NCBI GenBank assembly: GCA_964036315.1
Contig: OZ038517.1
Location: forward strand, 19,619,386-19,683,385
Reading direction: 5' to 3'
Length of the DNA stretch: 64,000 bases
Source: Acanthosepion esculentum
Lineage: Eukaryota; Mollusca; Cephalopoda; Sepiida; Sepiidae
Part shown: piece by piece, positions 32,651-43,074 of the stretch
Position numbering within the stretch: position 1 is the stretch's first letter
Layout of the letters: the number at the start of each line of letters is the position of its first letter
The notes under the pieces: model-generated
What the model was told of the DNA's origin: nothing
The model's database searches: none
The model's input: only the letters and a program-made list of their open reading frames with translations
Translations under genes and position numbers: made by a program

Positions 32651-33400
32651 TAGTTTCTATACATTTATATTCCAGAGAATATAAATGAGTCTAAAAGACA
32701 TGCCTACAATAAATTATAACATGGATATAAAGTGGGGGTTCAATTTTATATTACAATCAATATATAAACTGATCCCCCATTTGTGACCACAGTAGTTTCT
32801 ATATGTTTATATTCCAGAGAAGGTAACTAAATCTAAAAGGCATGCCTACAATAAATTATAATGTGGCTATAAAATGGGGGGATCAATTTTATATTACAAT
32901 CAATATATAAATTGATACCTCGTTTGTGGCCATGTTAACTTCTATACATTTATATTCCAGAGAATGTAAATAAATCTAAAAGATATGCCTACAATAAATT
33001 ATAACGTGGCTATAAAGTGGGGAATCAATTTTATATTACAATCAATATATAAACTGATACCCCATTTGTGACCACGATAGTTTCTATACATTTATATTCC
33101 AGAGAATGTAACTAAATCTAAGACATGCCTACAATAAATTATATGTGGTTATAAAGTGGGGGATCAATTCTATATTACAATCAATATATAAAATGATCCC
33201 TTATTTTGTGGCCACAGTATTTTCTATAGATTTATATTCCATAGAATATAAATAAATCTAAGACATGCCTACAATAAATTAGAACGTGGCTATAAAGTGG
33301 GGGATCAATTTTATATTACACTCAATATATAAACTCGACCCTCACTTTTTCTATTCATTTATATTCCAGAGAATGTAAATAAATCTAAAAGACATGCCTG
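32650..33400 (+). repeat. 142-bp tandem repeat (family D), 5-6 units
   Basis: TTTATATTCC starts at 32664, 32806, 32949, 33091, 33231 and 33358. The unit contains TAAATCTAAAAGACATGCC, CTACAATAAATTATAA, AAAGTGGGGGATCAATTTTA and AACTGATCCCCCATTTGTG. The flanks of the array match the flanks of the single unit at 26240-26400, so amplification happened inside this copy. Confidence 0.85.
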
Positions 33401-33669
33401 TGTAGATAATCAGCATTTGATTCGATTTTTATAGCTTATCAAGCTTTTGCAGTTTATTTAAAGCCAAATTGTAAAAAAAATTTTTTTGCAATAATAATGG
33501 TTTAGCGATACAAATGATACTAATTAACCCATAGCTGAGGGAGAAAAGATGGATTCATACTTTTCCGAAAGGTACTGCGCGTAAGTGAATACAATCGGAA
33601 TTGAAACTCGGCTCTCTGATTAACAATTAGATTATTGTTATCCATTGCACTACGCACATAGACAAGCTT

Positions 33670-34065
33670 ACAGCATCTGGTATTCCCAAGGGGCCACTCA
33701 CCTAGTTACTGACCAGCTTATGTTGCTTAACTTCGGTGATCGTAAGGGAACCGGTGTTTCAACGTGATATGGCCCTAAGCCCATATACCACCACCATGTA
33801 AACGATTAGAGAACGTAGAATTCCCAAGTGGTCACTCACTCAGTTACTGACCACCTTCGATGTTGCTTAACTTCCGTGATCGTACGGGAACCGGTGTTTC
33901 AACGTGATAGGGCCCTAAGCCCATATACCACCACCATGTCCACGATTAGAGAACCTGGAATTCCCAAGCGGTCACTCACCTAGTTACTGACCAGCTTCGA
34001 TATTGCTTAACATCAGTGATCGTACGGGAACCGGTGTTTCAATATCATGTGGCTGTAAGCCTCTG
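33670..34065 (-). repeat. 5S-rRNA-like units, three tandem copies
   Basis: On the plus strand the complement of the 5S core recurs with a period of about 140 (GTTGCTTAAC-type boxes at 33722, 33862, 34002). Each includes CTCACCTAGTTACTGACC, GGGAACCGGTGTTTCAACGT and ATGGCCCTAAGCCC. A 5S-SINE body precedes it (33570-33665). Sequence differences and lack of a T-run terminator suggest SINE-derived tandem copies, not functional 5S genes. Confidence 0.7.
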
Positions 34066-34099
34066 ACAGTTTAGATATTTCTGAAAAAGTTGCACGCTA

Positions 34100-34660
34100 T
34101 GAAAGTATTTATCACTGCGCCCACCTCCCTACCGAATGTGACACACGGTCGAGGTTTAAATGGGTTTAACATGGAAAAATTGTAAAAACCTGGACTACAT
34201 TGATATACATGCCATTCTGATTCTGAGAAGCTCTTTCAGAACATCAGAGGCTAGATCGGACAAGGTTGTTTAAGAACCTGTTCTTAGGTTGATGTTGATG
34301 TTTTTTAGCACCTTGTGCATGTGTGTTTGGGTGTGTGTATGTAGGAGTGTGTTCTCATGTGCTGACGAGGATGTTCATTTAACGTGGCAGTTATGCAAAA
34401 CAAAATTTCAAAACCGGTTTGTCTGCGGTTCACACCTGCTAGAAGCCAATCGCATCTTACCCGCCTCCATCCCCAAGCGTTTAAGATGGTCCCCAGCTAC
34501 TGAAGCCTAACAAGTAGACATTTGTTTTATTATTCCTGAAGTACCGCGAAACAGGATCTCTTCTTGAAAATGTTGGCTTCATTTTTTAACAAAGACACCA
34601 AGGTAACCTTGATTTGTTTTGTTTTGTTTTTGGTTTGTTTTTTTTTTTTGGTCGCATTCT
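34100..34660. other. Unassigned stretch
   Basis: No supported gene. A GACACACGGTCGAGGTTTAA block at about 34140 is a degenerate complement of the GGCCTTGTGCCACA terminus found on the GC-rich hairpin element. Confidence 0.4.
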
Positions 34661-34664
34661 GTTC

Positions 34665-34665
34665 A

Positions 34666-34718
<53 letters not shown>

Positions 34719-34892
34719 CATTCTGTTCATATCTATCTATCTATCTATCTTATTCTGTTCATATCTATCTATCTATCTATCTATCTATCTCATTCTGTTC
34801 ATATCTATCTCATTCTGTTCATATCTATCTATCTATCTATGTATCTATCTATCTGTCAATTTATCCTTCTGTTCATAGATATGAACAGAATG

Positions 34893-34934
<42 letters not shown>

Positions 34935-34992
34935 TATTCTGTTCATATCTATCTCATTCTGTTCATATCTATCTATCTATCTCATCTATCTA

Positions 34993-35062
<70 letters not shown>
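34665..35062. repeat. (TATC)n mosaic with CATTCTGTTCATATC spacers
   Basis: TATC runs separated by a recurring TCATTCTGTTCATATC block, then (TA)n and (CT)n. The same block structure recurs at 35390-35620 and 41230-41720. All three frames are open because the tract lacks stops. Confidence 0.95.
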
Positions 35063-35063
<1 letters not shown>

Positions 35064-35064
35064 C

Positions 35065-35319
35065 AAAATAGGCAGCATATAATTCTAAAGGAAAAAATAC
35101 AGCCTGAAGATGAATGCGTGAAGCATTTGAAAGTACTAGCTGAATTAAAAATTACACTATATCCATTTTATACATAAGGATCTCATCATTCAGTGGATTA
35201 TTAGTAGTATAATGCTTATAATTATGTCTACTAGCGAAGGGATTTCGCCAATAATTGCATTAATATTGCTAATTAATTCAAGGTATGATTAACTCTTTGT
35301 AATATAAAATTATATGCTG

Positions 35320-35325
<6 letters not shown>
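35065..35325. mobile_element. Short TIR element between microsatellites
   Basis: Left end TAGGCAGCATATAATTCTAA (about 35068) is inverted at the right end near 35305-35325. The interior at 35101-35140 reads CUGAAGA, UG, an AAUGC/GCAUU hairpin, U, GAAAGUAC, the same ribozyme-like arrangement as other Penelope-type ends in this window. Confidence 0.55.
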
Positions 35326-35390
<65 letters not shown>

Positions 35391-35625
35391 ACAGAATGCG
35401 ACCAAAAGTTCATATCTATCTCATTATCAATCTCATTTTGTTCATATCTATCTATCTTCCATCAATCTATATATCCCATTCTGTTCATATCTATTTCACT
35501 CTGTTCATGTCTATCTCATTCTGTTCATATCTATCTATCTATCTATCTATCTATTTGCTCTGTTCATATCTATCTATCTCATTCTGTTCAGATCTATCTC
35601 ATTCGGTTCATATCTATTTTAGTGA
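35326..35625. repeat. (TA)n, (GA)n and TATC mosaic
   Basis: (TA)n to about 35356, (GA)n to 35386, then TATC blocks with the TTCTGTTCATATCTATCT spacer. Confidence 0.9.
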
Positions 35626-35734
35626 TTCGCACGACCTTTGAAAGATATTTAAAGCTAAAAAAATATTTTTGGAACGGTAAGATTTTTTTTCAGGCGCTAA
35701 TAATGATTTTTCCGATAAACGTCCTACGTCTTCT

Positions 35735-35810
35735 CTGACCAATCAGAAAAGGGCCAGACGCGATTTTCACTGCAGCCGTTTCTGAGCCACTGATTGGCTA
35801 TAAATCCAAC
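35735..35810 (+). promoter_or_regulatory. CCAAT/TATA-like promoter motif cluster
   Basis: GACCAATCAG (CCAAT box, 35739), an inverted CCAAT as GATTGG (35792) and TATAAAT (35799-35805) fall within 70 bases, in spacing seen in many compact animal promoters. No ORF of note follows within 300 bases, so the transcript, if any, is unknown. Could be coincidence. Confidence 0.25.
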
Positions 35811-36059
35811 CATTTTTTTCTCCCACGAAGGCAGATCCAACCAGATTGGCATTAGCAACTTATCCCATAGTAGGCAAGCTTAACCAGACCATCAGCAGCG
35901 CTTCCATCAAATTGCGATCTTTGAAGTAATAAAATTACGTTATTCTGCTTTCACAGTTGAGTTCATGGTAGATGATGCACATCTTTTGTGCATATACAGA
36001 TTCGTGTGAGCATAATTACTGGAGGTGGTGATGTGTTTTATGTTGTTGTTTTGTTGAAG

Positions 36060-36710
36060 TTATATTTTTGTAATACAATTTGATTTCTTTAAGCAATTGT
36101 AGGATATTATTTGGATTAATATCATGTAAGACTTCTTTCATATTGATTGATATTGTTGGTAATTTTTATATAAAAATGTATTGCTGGTATTTTTACTATA
36201 AAAATGTATTTTTATACTTTCATAATGTTTTGTTTTTCTTGTGGGGTCACCATTTGTCCACAATCGGGTTCGGGTCTGGATGGACCTGGGAACAACAGCA
36301 AATTAAGATGTGGTTCCACTCTCCTCAAACCTCAAAAATAGCCTCTGTTAAGTAATATTACTATAAGATTCTTCGGGATATAAAGTTCGGTTTCGATTTC
36401 ATGCTGTTACTAATCCCCTACTGTATTCTCACATTGATCTAAGTGGGAAATATATATTTAAAGAATTTTATATGAAGACTTAAAAATAGTCAGGATTTAA
36501 TAAAATATTTCATCATTTTTTATGGCACAAATAAAGTGTTATTAATACAATTTAATACTGCAAATGTTTTTTTTAAAAAGATCTGTTTAAGTATGAAGCC
36601 GATATTAAATTAGCTGTCATTCATTTTCTCCCCGATCAGATAAGATACTGTTATAGAATACCTACGGATGATAATGGGTGTGTCCCCATTCACATGAATA
36701 AAGTAGTAAA
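36060..36710. other. AT-rich DNA with small dispersed repeats
   Basis: 36140-36230 matches 29195-29290. GGGAACAACAGCAAATTAAG at about 36288 matches 37125 (followed in both by CTCCTCAAACCTC/CTCCACAAAACCTC), so another dispersed repeat is present. No gene. Confidence 0.5.
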
Positions 36711-36714
36711 TACT

Positions 36715-36950
36715 GTATGTTGGTCTGCAGTCGGAGATTCGTCTTCAGCTGTTCTGGTCAAACTTTCTGCCTCCGGACAGAGAGGATCCCCAGACGAGGT
36801 TACGTCGAAGGGCAGAGTCTCGTTTCGGGAAACAGCTACCCTAACCCGTTTTATACGGAGTCTACGAGGAATTTTTGGCCGAGTCTACGGGTTCGGATAC
36901 CCGACATTAAATTCAACCTTGTGCCACATTTGAACGCGTCGGGCGGTTGT
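36715..36950 (+). repeat. GC-rich multi-hairpin element, copy 2
   Basis: Aligns with the other two copies: CTTTCTG/CAGAGAG hairpin, AGACGAG paired with CTCGTTT (different bases but still paired, compared with CGGACGA/TCGTCCG in copy 3), GTTTTATACGG, TTTTTGGCCGAGTCTACGGG and CAACCTTGTGCCACATTTG, then GGGCGGTTGTTAGATAT. Confidence 0.65.
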
Positions 36951-37179
36951 TAGATATCCTGCAGTTTGGAGATTCAATATGGAATTCAGTTGATTCACTT
37001 CTAGCAGATGACTACTTCTTCTACTCCGTATGTATTGTTCTTGTCCTAAGTATTATCGTTCATTACCAACCTTCGTTTGATTAGTCTATTCACTAACAAC
37101 AAATACTTATTTCTTCATACCTGGGAACAACAGCAATTAAGATGTCGCTCCAATCTCCACAAAACCTCTAATCACCCAG

Positions 37180-37840
37180 TCAGAAGGCTTGATGCCGGGC
37201 GTAAGTTATCGTCATACCCAGAGCTAACTAACTTTTGACAAATACAATGCGTGTTGCTTTACTCCACGTGTCTATGTCGACTACTATCTCAAATGAACTC
37301 TCAGACTCCCACGACAGAAACATGATCGAACAAGCAAACGAACTTTGTAAGTCTCGGAGAATTATTTTTTAAAACTTTTTATCTCATTGTTGTTTTTTCA
37401 CTTTCATTGTCTTTCTTGTTAATAGTATGGTGACCATTACGGTCTATTAGTTCCAAGCAATAACAAATTAGATTACGAAGTTTGTCGAAAGGCAATAAAT
37501 GAATGAGACCTGATTAATTTTTTGAAGGTTAATCAGAAGGCTTGATGCCGGGTGTAGTTTATCATCATACCCAGGGATGACTAACTTTCGACAAATACAA
37601 TGCCTGTTACTATCTCGAATGAACTCTCAGTCTCCCACGACTGAAATACGATCGAAGAAGCAAACGATCAAACATTATAAATCACAGAGAATTATTTTTA
37701 AATTTTTTTACCATGACTTATCTTGTTGCTTTGTCACTTCCATTGTCTTTCTTGTTAATGGTAAAGCGGCCATTACAGTCTATTAGTCCAAAACAATAAC
37801 AAATTACACTACGAAGTTTATCAAAATTTTTATTTCTATC
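37180..37840 (+). repeat. Tandem duplication, ~361-bp units
   Basis: CAGAAGGCTTGATGCCGGG at 37181 and 37542. The units share ATACCCAG..TAACT, GACAAATACAATGC, GAACTCTCAG.CTCCCACGAC, CATTGTCTTTCTTGTTAAT and AACAATAACAAATTA. Non-coding. Probably a duplicated dispersed repeat. Confidence 0.85.
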
Positions 37841-38831
37841 AAAGTAAATAAAATGTACCATCACATTTTCTGTCGTAGGAGTGATGATCAGTGATGCATT
37901 ATGGATAGGTTTATTGTATTATTCTAACAGTTATTGGGTAGGTAGTAACAGTTACAACTCAAATTATTCTAGGCGCTATTGAGTGGAAATAATTGTAGAT
38001 CCGAATGTAGTTTTCTGGGTAGTTTATATTGTTAACTTTACTATAGATTGCTTTGGTATTTGTTTTTGATTGTTATTACTATGTTTACTTGTGTTTATGT
38101 AAGCGTTCTCACAGTGTGTTAATTTGTTTAATGTTTACTTAATTTATTTCTTTTTTTTTCATTTTTTAGCTTTCAATTTTTAAGTCGTAAAAATTTGTTT
38201 TCGTGTCTGCTTATTGAGATGAGTTCTGATCGATTATTTAGTAATTTGTATTGGTCTGTGAAGACAATTGTAGCTATTTTCCCATTCAGACAGAGTGTGC
38301 AGTTTTGGGATTTATTGTTGTAGGCTGAGGCTGTTTTCCTTATTTTCCATGATATTTTTGGCGTGATTTGGTTTTGGTTTTAATTTCCATACATGTTTAG
38401 AAAGTATTGTACTGTTCGCGTATTTACTATTTTAAAAGGATGTTTTGTGCATAGTTTCTTTGTTTCCAGTGTCCTTCAGTTACGCCTATGTATATTTTTC
38501 TTCGTCATCTGCTGACTTTACAGTGGCTTGATATATTACATTGTTCTGTGAGCAAGTTCCATTTAAAGGACATTCGTTCTTTGCTCTGCAGTTACCCGTG
38601 TGTTTGATTTGTGTGGGTGATTTGTTGGTTGTTTTCTTGTGTTTTTTATTATTATCTATGTCATTTCTCGATGCAACTGTAGCTGATTTTTACTGTGTTT
38701 TTGTTGAATATCTTGCGGAGAGTGATTGATAGGGGGGAAATATTTGTTGTATGAGTTTGATGAATATTTTTCCTAAGTTTGTTTTTACATTTCTGTTGAG
38801 CGGTAGGTTGAAGCATAAAATGCTTCTTATC

Positions 38832-38835
<4 letters not shown>
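37841..38835. other. AT-rich unassigned stretch
   Basis: Nothing I can assign. Frames here are short and have no recognisable motif. Confidence 0.5.

Positions 38836-38837
<2 letters not shown>

Positions 38838-38906
<69 letters not shown>
38838..38906. repeat. (GT)n microsatellite
   Basis: Pure GT dinucleotides; encodes only Cys-Val artefact on the plus strand. Confidence 0.98.
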
Positions 38907-38908
<2 letters not shown>

Positions 38909-39039
38909 GCCGAAAATCCTCGATCTTTTAGGGCAGTTTCATAATCTTTCTTGTCTTCGTACTGGAGGAATTGTCAGATAACCTGCGGCTAATTGAATGT
39001 GGGATGTGCTTGATTATTGATGGTCCTTGGTTGCAAGAT

Positions 39040-39103
39040 GTGTTTTATATAGAACTAGTGGGACCTAGTTGCCAATCTAGTGGCTCGCATAAATTTATGT
39101 ATA
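39040..39103 (-). mobile_element. LINE 3' scrap
   Basis: GTGGGACCTAGTTGCCAATC, then GGCTCGCATAAATTTATG matches 19160-19200 (LINE minus strand). It is cut by the TIR element that follows. Confidence 0.55.
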
Positions 39104-39618
39104 TGGTGCGGCAAAATGATCTGACACATTTCTAGGTTTGATAAGAGCGAAATAGAGTAAAGAACGAAAAATGCGTTTTTATTTTCGAAATGTACGTATA
39201 CTGCCACTTTGTTTCGTTTCGTTTTTAAAACTAAATCAGCGTGTTTCCGTGAAGGGCGTCGAGGAGACTGTTCAACTGAGGGTCTTAACCCTATCACATT
39301 ATCCGGAGTTCTGGCGGTCCGAGGTCGACCGGTTGATTTTTCGTTTCAATGCTGATCCATTAGATCTGAAGTTGGTAACCCACAACAAAATCGAGTTTCG
39401 AGTAGATACGGGAACATGTCTAAGTCTGAACTACACACGGAATGCCCCTTGTCTTGTTAAACGTTTCCATAATGATGCTCGCCCATCTAATTCCTGTTGG
39501 CAACTGAAAATAAAATGAAACAAAATGGCGTTATATGTACGTTTCGAAAATAAAAAAAAACATATTTCTCGTTCTTTGCTCTATTTCGGTTTTATTAAAC
39601 CTACATTTTGCCGCACCT
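39104..39618. mobile_element. DNA transposon remnant with ~115-bp TIRs
   Basis: Left end GGTGCGGCAAAATG (39105) and right end CATTTTGCCGCACC (39604-39617) open TIRs that stay similar for about 115 bases (GAAATAGAG.AAAGAACGA, TTTTATTTTCGAAA.GTAC). The interior 39230-39500 is about 270 bases without a transposase. The superfamily is not determined. Confidence 0.8.
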
Positions 39619-39709
39619 TGTCGTAGGGACACGAGAAAAAAAAGAATTCTTCTCTTCATGTACGTGTTCATGAACCCCTCCTCTCTTATATCTCCTCCTC
39701 AAATGCTCT

Positions 39710-40555
39710 ATCTTTCTCTCTCTCTCACGCCCTTCCCTCTCTCTCTCTCATGCTCTCTCTCACACAGTCTCTCTCTCACGCACCTCCCTCTCTCTCTCTC
39801 TCTCTCTCTCACATGTTCTCTCTCACACAGTCTCTCCCTCTCTCACGCCCTTCCCTCTCTCTCTCTCTCTCACATGCTCTCTCTCACACAGTCTCTCTCT
39901 CTCACGCCCCTCCCTCTCTCTCTCATGCTCTCTCTCACACAGTCTCTCTCTCTCACGCACCTCCCTCTCTCTCTCTCTCACATGTTCTCTCTCACACAGT
40001 CTCTCCCTCTCTCACGCCCTTCCCTCTCTCTCTCTCACATGCTCTCTCTCACACAGTCTCTCTCTCTCACGCCCTCCCTCTCTCTCTCTCATGCTCTCTC
40101 TCACACAGTCTCTCTCTCTCACGCACCTCCCTCTCTCTCTCTCTCACATGTTCTCTCTCACACAGTCTCCCCCTCTCTCACGCCCTTCCCTCTCTCTCTC
40201 TCTCACATGCTCTCTCTCACACAGTCTCTCTCTCTCACGCCCCTCCCTCTCTCTCTCATGCTCTCTCTCACACAGTCTCTCTCTCTCACGCACCTCCCTC
40301 TCTCTCTCTCTCACATGTTCTCTCTCACACAGTCTCTCCCTCTCTCCCGCCCTTCCCTCTCTCTCTCTCTCACATGCTCTCTCTCACACAGTCTCTCTCT
40401 CACGCCCCTCCCTCTCTCTCTCTCATGCTCTCTCTCACACAGTCTCTCTCTCTCACGCACCTCCCTCTCTCTCTCACACACAGGCTCTCTCTCACACAGG
40501 CTCTCTCTCACGCCCCTCCCTCTCTCTCTCTCTCTCACAGTCTCTCTCTCTCTCT
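39710..40555. repeat. CT-rich minisatellite with 3-monomer higher-order unit
   Basis: Monomers of about 51-60 bases all contain CTCACACAGTCTC and differ at diagnostic sites: CACGCACCTCCC + CATGTTC, CACGCCCTTCCC + CATGCTC with CAC, and CACGCCCCTCCC + CTCATGCTC. They cycle in fixed order; CATGTTC recurs at 39812, 39981, 40147 and 40314, a higher-order period of about 167. Long open frames on all three plus frames are artefacts. Confidence 0.95.
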
Positions 40556-40559
40556 CATT

Positions 40560-40659
40560 TTGAACAGTATTTCCATCACACTTTGTCACAGGCTCTTACT
40601 TTCACTCGTTTGTCCATAAAATCTTTCTCTCTTATCTTTCTTCCTCCAAATGTTCGATC

Positions 40660-40709
<50 letters not shown>

Positions 40710-40764
40710 TAAAGTGTGCTATATTTATGGGATAAAGTGCTCAATATCAGAGATAGAGCGTGTG
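40560..40764. other. Short spacer with (GT)n(TA)n
   Basis: Ends the CT tract; (TG)n/(TA)n at about 40663-40705. Confidence 0.8.
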
Positions 40765-40984
40765 TAAATATAAAAGTGAACATAGAAGTCAACACTTAGA
40801 GGCGACAGTCTGTTTCATGCGAGACGCCCACTATAAACACTCATTTAAAACATTACATCACATCTCCATCTTCCTACAGACCCATTATCGATCAATCTAA
40901 CTTACGTCCATCTAATACATAGGCCTGACGATTGCGTCTAGTATGAAACAGCCTGTCGCCTCTAAGTGTTGACTTCAATGTTCA

Positions 40985-40995
<11 letters not shown>
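40765..40995. repeat. Inverted repeat element, ~57-bp arms
   Basis: Left arm 40772-40830 and right arm 40933-40992 are complementary with a few changes (AAAAGTGAACAT.GAAGTCAA, CACTTAGAGGCGACAG). They enclose about 100 bases and sit between two (TA)n tracts (40679-40705 and 40990-41051). Confidence 0.85.
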
Positions 40996-41054
<59 letters not shown>

Positions 41055-41209
41055 AGTCTCTACCTATCTTTCTCACTCGTTCCCACTCCTTTCTTCGACC
41101 TGCGTACACCGTTTTTCTCTTTTTTTCTTTATAACATGTTCTCTTACTTTCTCTTGTTCCTAATATCCTCCCCTCTAATCACTCCTTCTCAAGTGTTTTT
41201 CTCTATCTT

Positions 41210-41296
41210 TCTCTCTGTGTCTATCTATCTATCTATCTATCTATTCTGTTCATATCTATCTATCTCATTCTGTTCATATCTATCTCATTCTGTTCA

Positions 41297-41331
<35 letters not shown>

Positions 41332-41363
41332 TCTGTTCATATCTATCTATCTCATTCTGTTCA

Positions 41364-41404
<41 letters not shown>

Positions 41405-41723
41405 CATTCTGTTCATATCTATCTATCTATCTATCTATCTATCTCATTCTGTTCATATCTATCTATCTCATTCTGTTCATATCTATCTATCTATCTATCT
41501 ATCTCATTCTGTTCATATCTATCTATCTCATTCTGTTCATATCTATCTATCTATCTATCTATCTATCTCATTCTGTTCATATCTATCTATCTCATTCTGT
41601 TCATATCTATCTATCTATCTATCTATCTCATTCTGTTCATATCTATCTATCTCATTCTGTTCATATCTATCTATCTCATTCTGTTCATATCTATCTATCT
41701 ATCTATCTATCTCATTCTGTTCA

Positions 41724-41780
<57 letters not shown>

Positions 41781-41922
41781 GTCTGTCTGTCTATTTATCT
41801 CAGTCCTGTTCATATCTAAGACTTTGTTCATTATCTATCTATGTTCATATCTATCTATCTCATTCTATATTTTTATCTATCTATCTATGTTCATATCTAT
41901 CAATCTATCTCATTCTATATTC

Positions 41923-41998
<76 letters not shown>

Positions 41999-42000
41999 TC
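41210..42000. repeat. (TATC)n mosaic with CATTCTGTTCATATC spacer
   Basis: At least 15 repeats of TCATTCTGTTCATATCTATC with variable TATC runs, ending in (TGTC)n at 41962-41996. Confidence 0.95.
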
Positions 42001-43070
42001 ATTTACCTTCTTTCTCTTCTAATACTTCACTTTCCCTCGCTTGTACTTTAAATTATCCTCCTCTTATAATCTGTCCTCCACAAGTGCTTTTTCCCTCTCT
42101 TTCTCTCGCACTTTCTCTTTCTCTCACTCTCTCTCTCTCTCTCACTCTCTCCCTCTTTCCTCTCCATCCACTGATTTTTCTCATTCTTTAAAAAAGATTC
42201 TCTTTCACACACTTATTCCTAAAATCCATCTCTCTTACCTCTCCTCAATTTTTTCTCCTTAACTCTCTCCTTCTCACTCCTCCTCCTCCTCCTTCTCTCT
42301 CTCTCTCTCTCTCTCATACACACACCCTTCCACTCCTTTCTTCGGCCTTCATCTACTTTCTTTCTCTTTTCTTATTTTTAGTGACCATTTCTCTTCACTT
42401 TCACTGACTCAATATCCTCCTCACCTCTTTTCCATCTCTCATCCACCTTTTACTTCTTCTTCCCTTTCTCTCTTAACTCTCCTCCACTCTCTCCCTCTCT
42501 CTAACAGCTACATATTTCTCCTCCCCCTCCCTCCACCTCTTGCCTTCTTTCTATCTCTCTCTAGCTCTTCAACCACATATATATCCGTTGATTTTTGCAA
42601 TACCCTTTTTATTTATTTACTTTTCATAATTCAGCATCTACCCAACGGTGTCCTTGAGGCGTACTTTGCACTTGGCCCTACCCTGAATCGGGCCAACATA
42701 ATTGGGTCACAGTCTCTGAGGATTTTATGTCTTCACAGAAGCAGTGTTCCTTATCCCCAGCCTCTGCCTTTGCCATCATATTCTGTTCCTGCAACTAATG
42801 TTTCCAGAATTCAGGATTTATTTAACGAATAGGTTCAAAGTTTCATTCTCATTAATAATGGCATAGATGTTGATTTAACACGTCAGCAGTGAAATAAGAC
42901 GATAAATACAAATACATTTTAGTGCCAACATCAATTCAATTGTTGACATTTCAAAAAACGGTTGGCATTTCATATCCTTGGCTAATATATAATGCAAATA
43001 ACAAACCAAAAAAGGGTTTGATGAGAATGTATTGTAAATAAAATCTAATACAGGAATGAATTGCAAAATG
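42001..43070. other. Pyrimidine-rich then unassigned DNA
   Basis: 42001-42580 is CT-rich with no unit structure beyond (CT)n at 42292-42315. 42580-43070 has no feature I can support. Confidence 0.6.
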
Positions 43071-43074
43071 GTTT

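Noticed and set aside
35899..36010. Splice-acceptor-like pyrimidine tract and ATG (TTCTGCTTTCACAG, then ATGGTAGATG) after the promoter-like cluster
   Set aside because: Gives only a 13-codon frame and no donor with matching phase; too weak to call an exon.
36694..36953. Two overlapping ~78-codon frames
   Set aside because: They lie on the GC-rich hairpin element, whose conservation among copies follows pairing, not codons.
39535..40735. Very long open frames (over 300 codons) of Ser/Leu/His-rich sequence
   Set aside because: All three plus frames are open at once because the CT minisatellite has no stop codons; there is no start context or known motif.
41136..41819. 227-codon frame rich in Tyr-Leu-Ser-Ile
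   Set aside because: Translation of (TATC)n; period-4 repeats give the same peptide in every frame. The same applies to 34564-35177.
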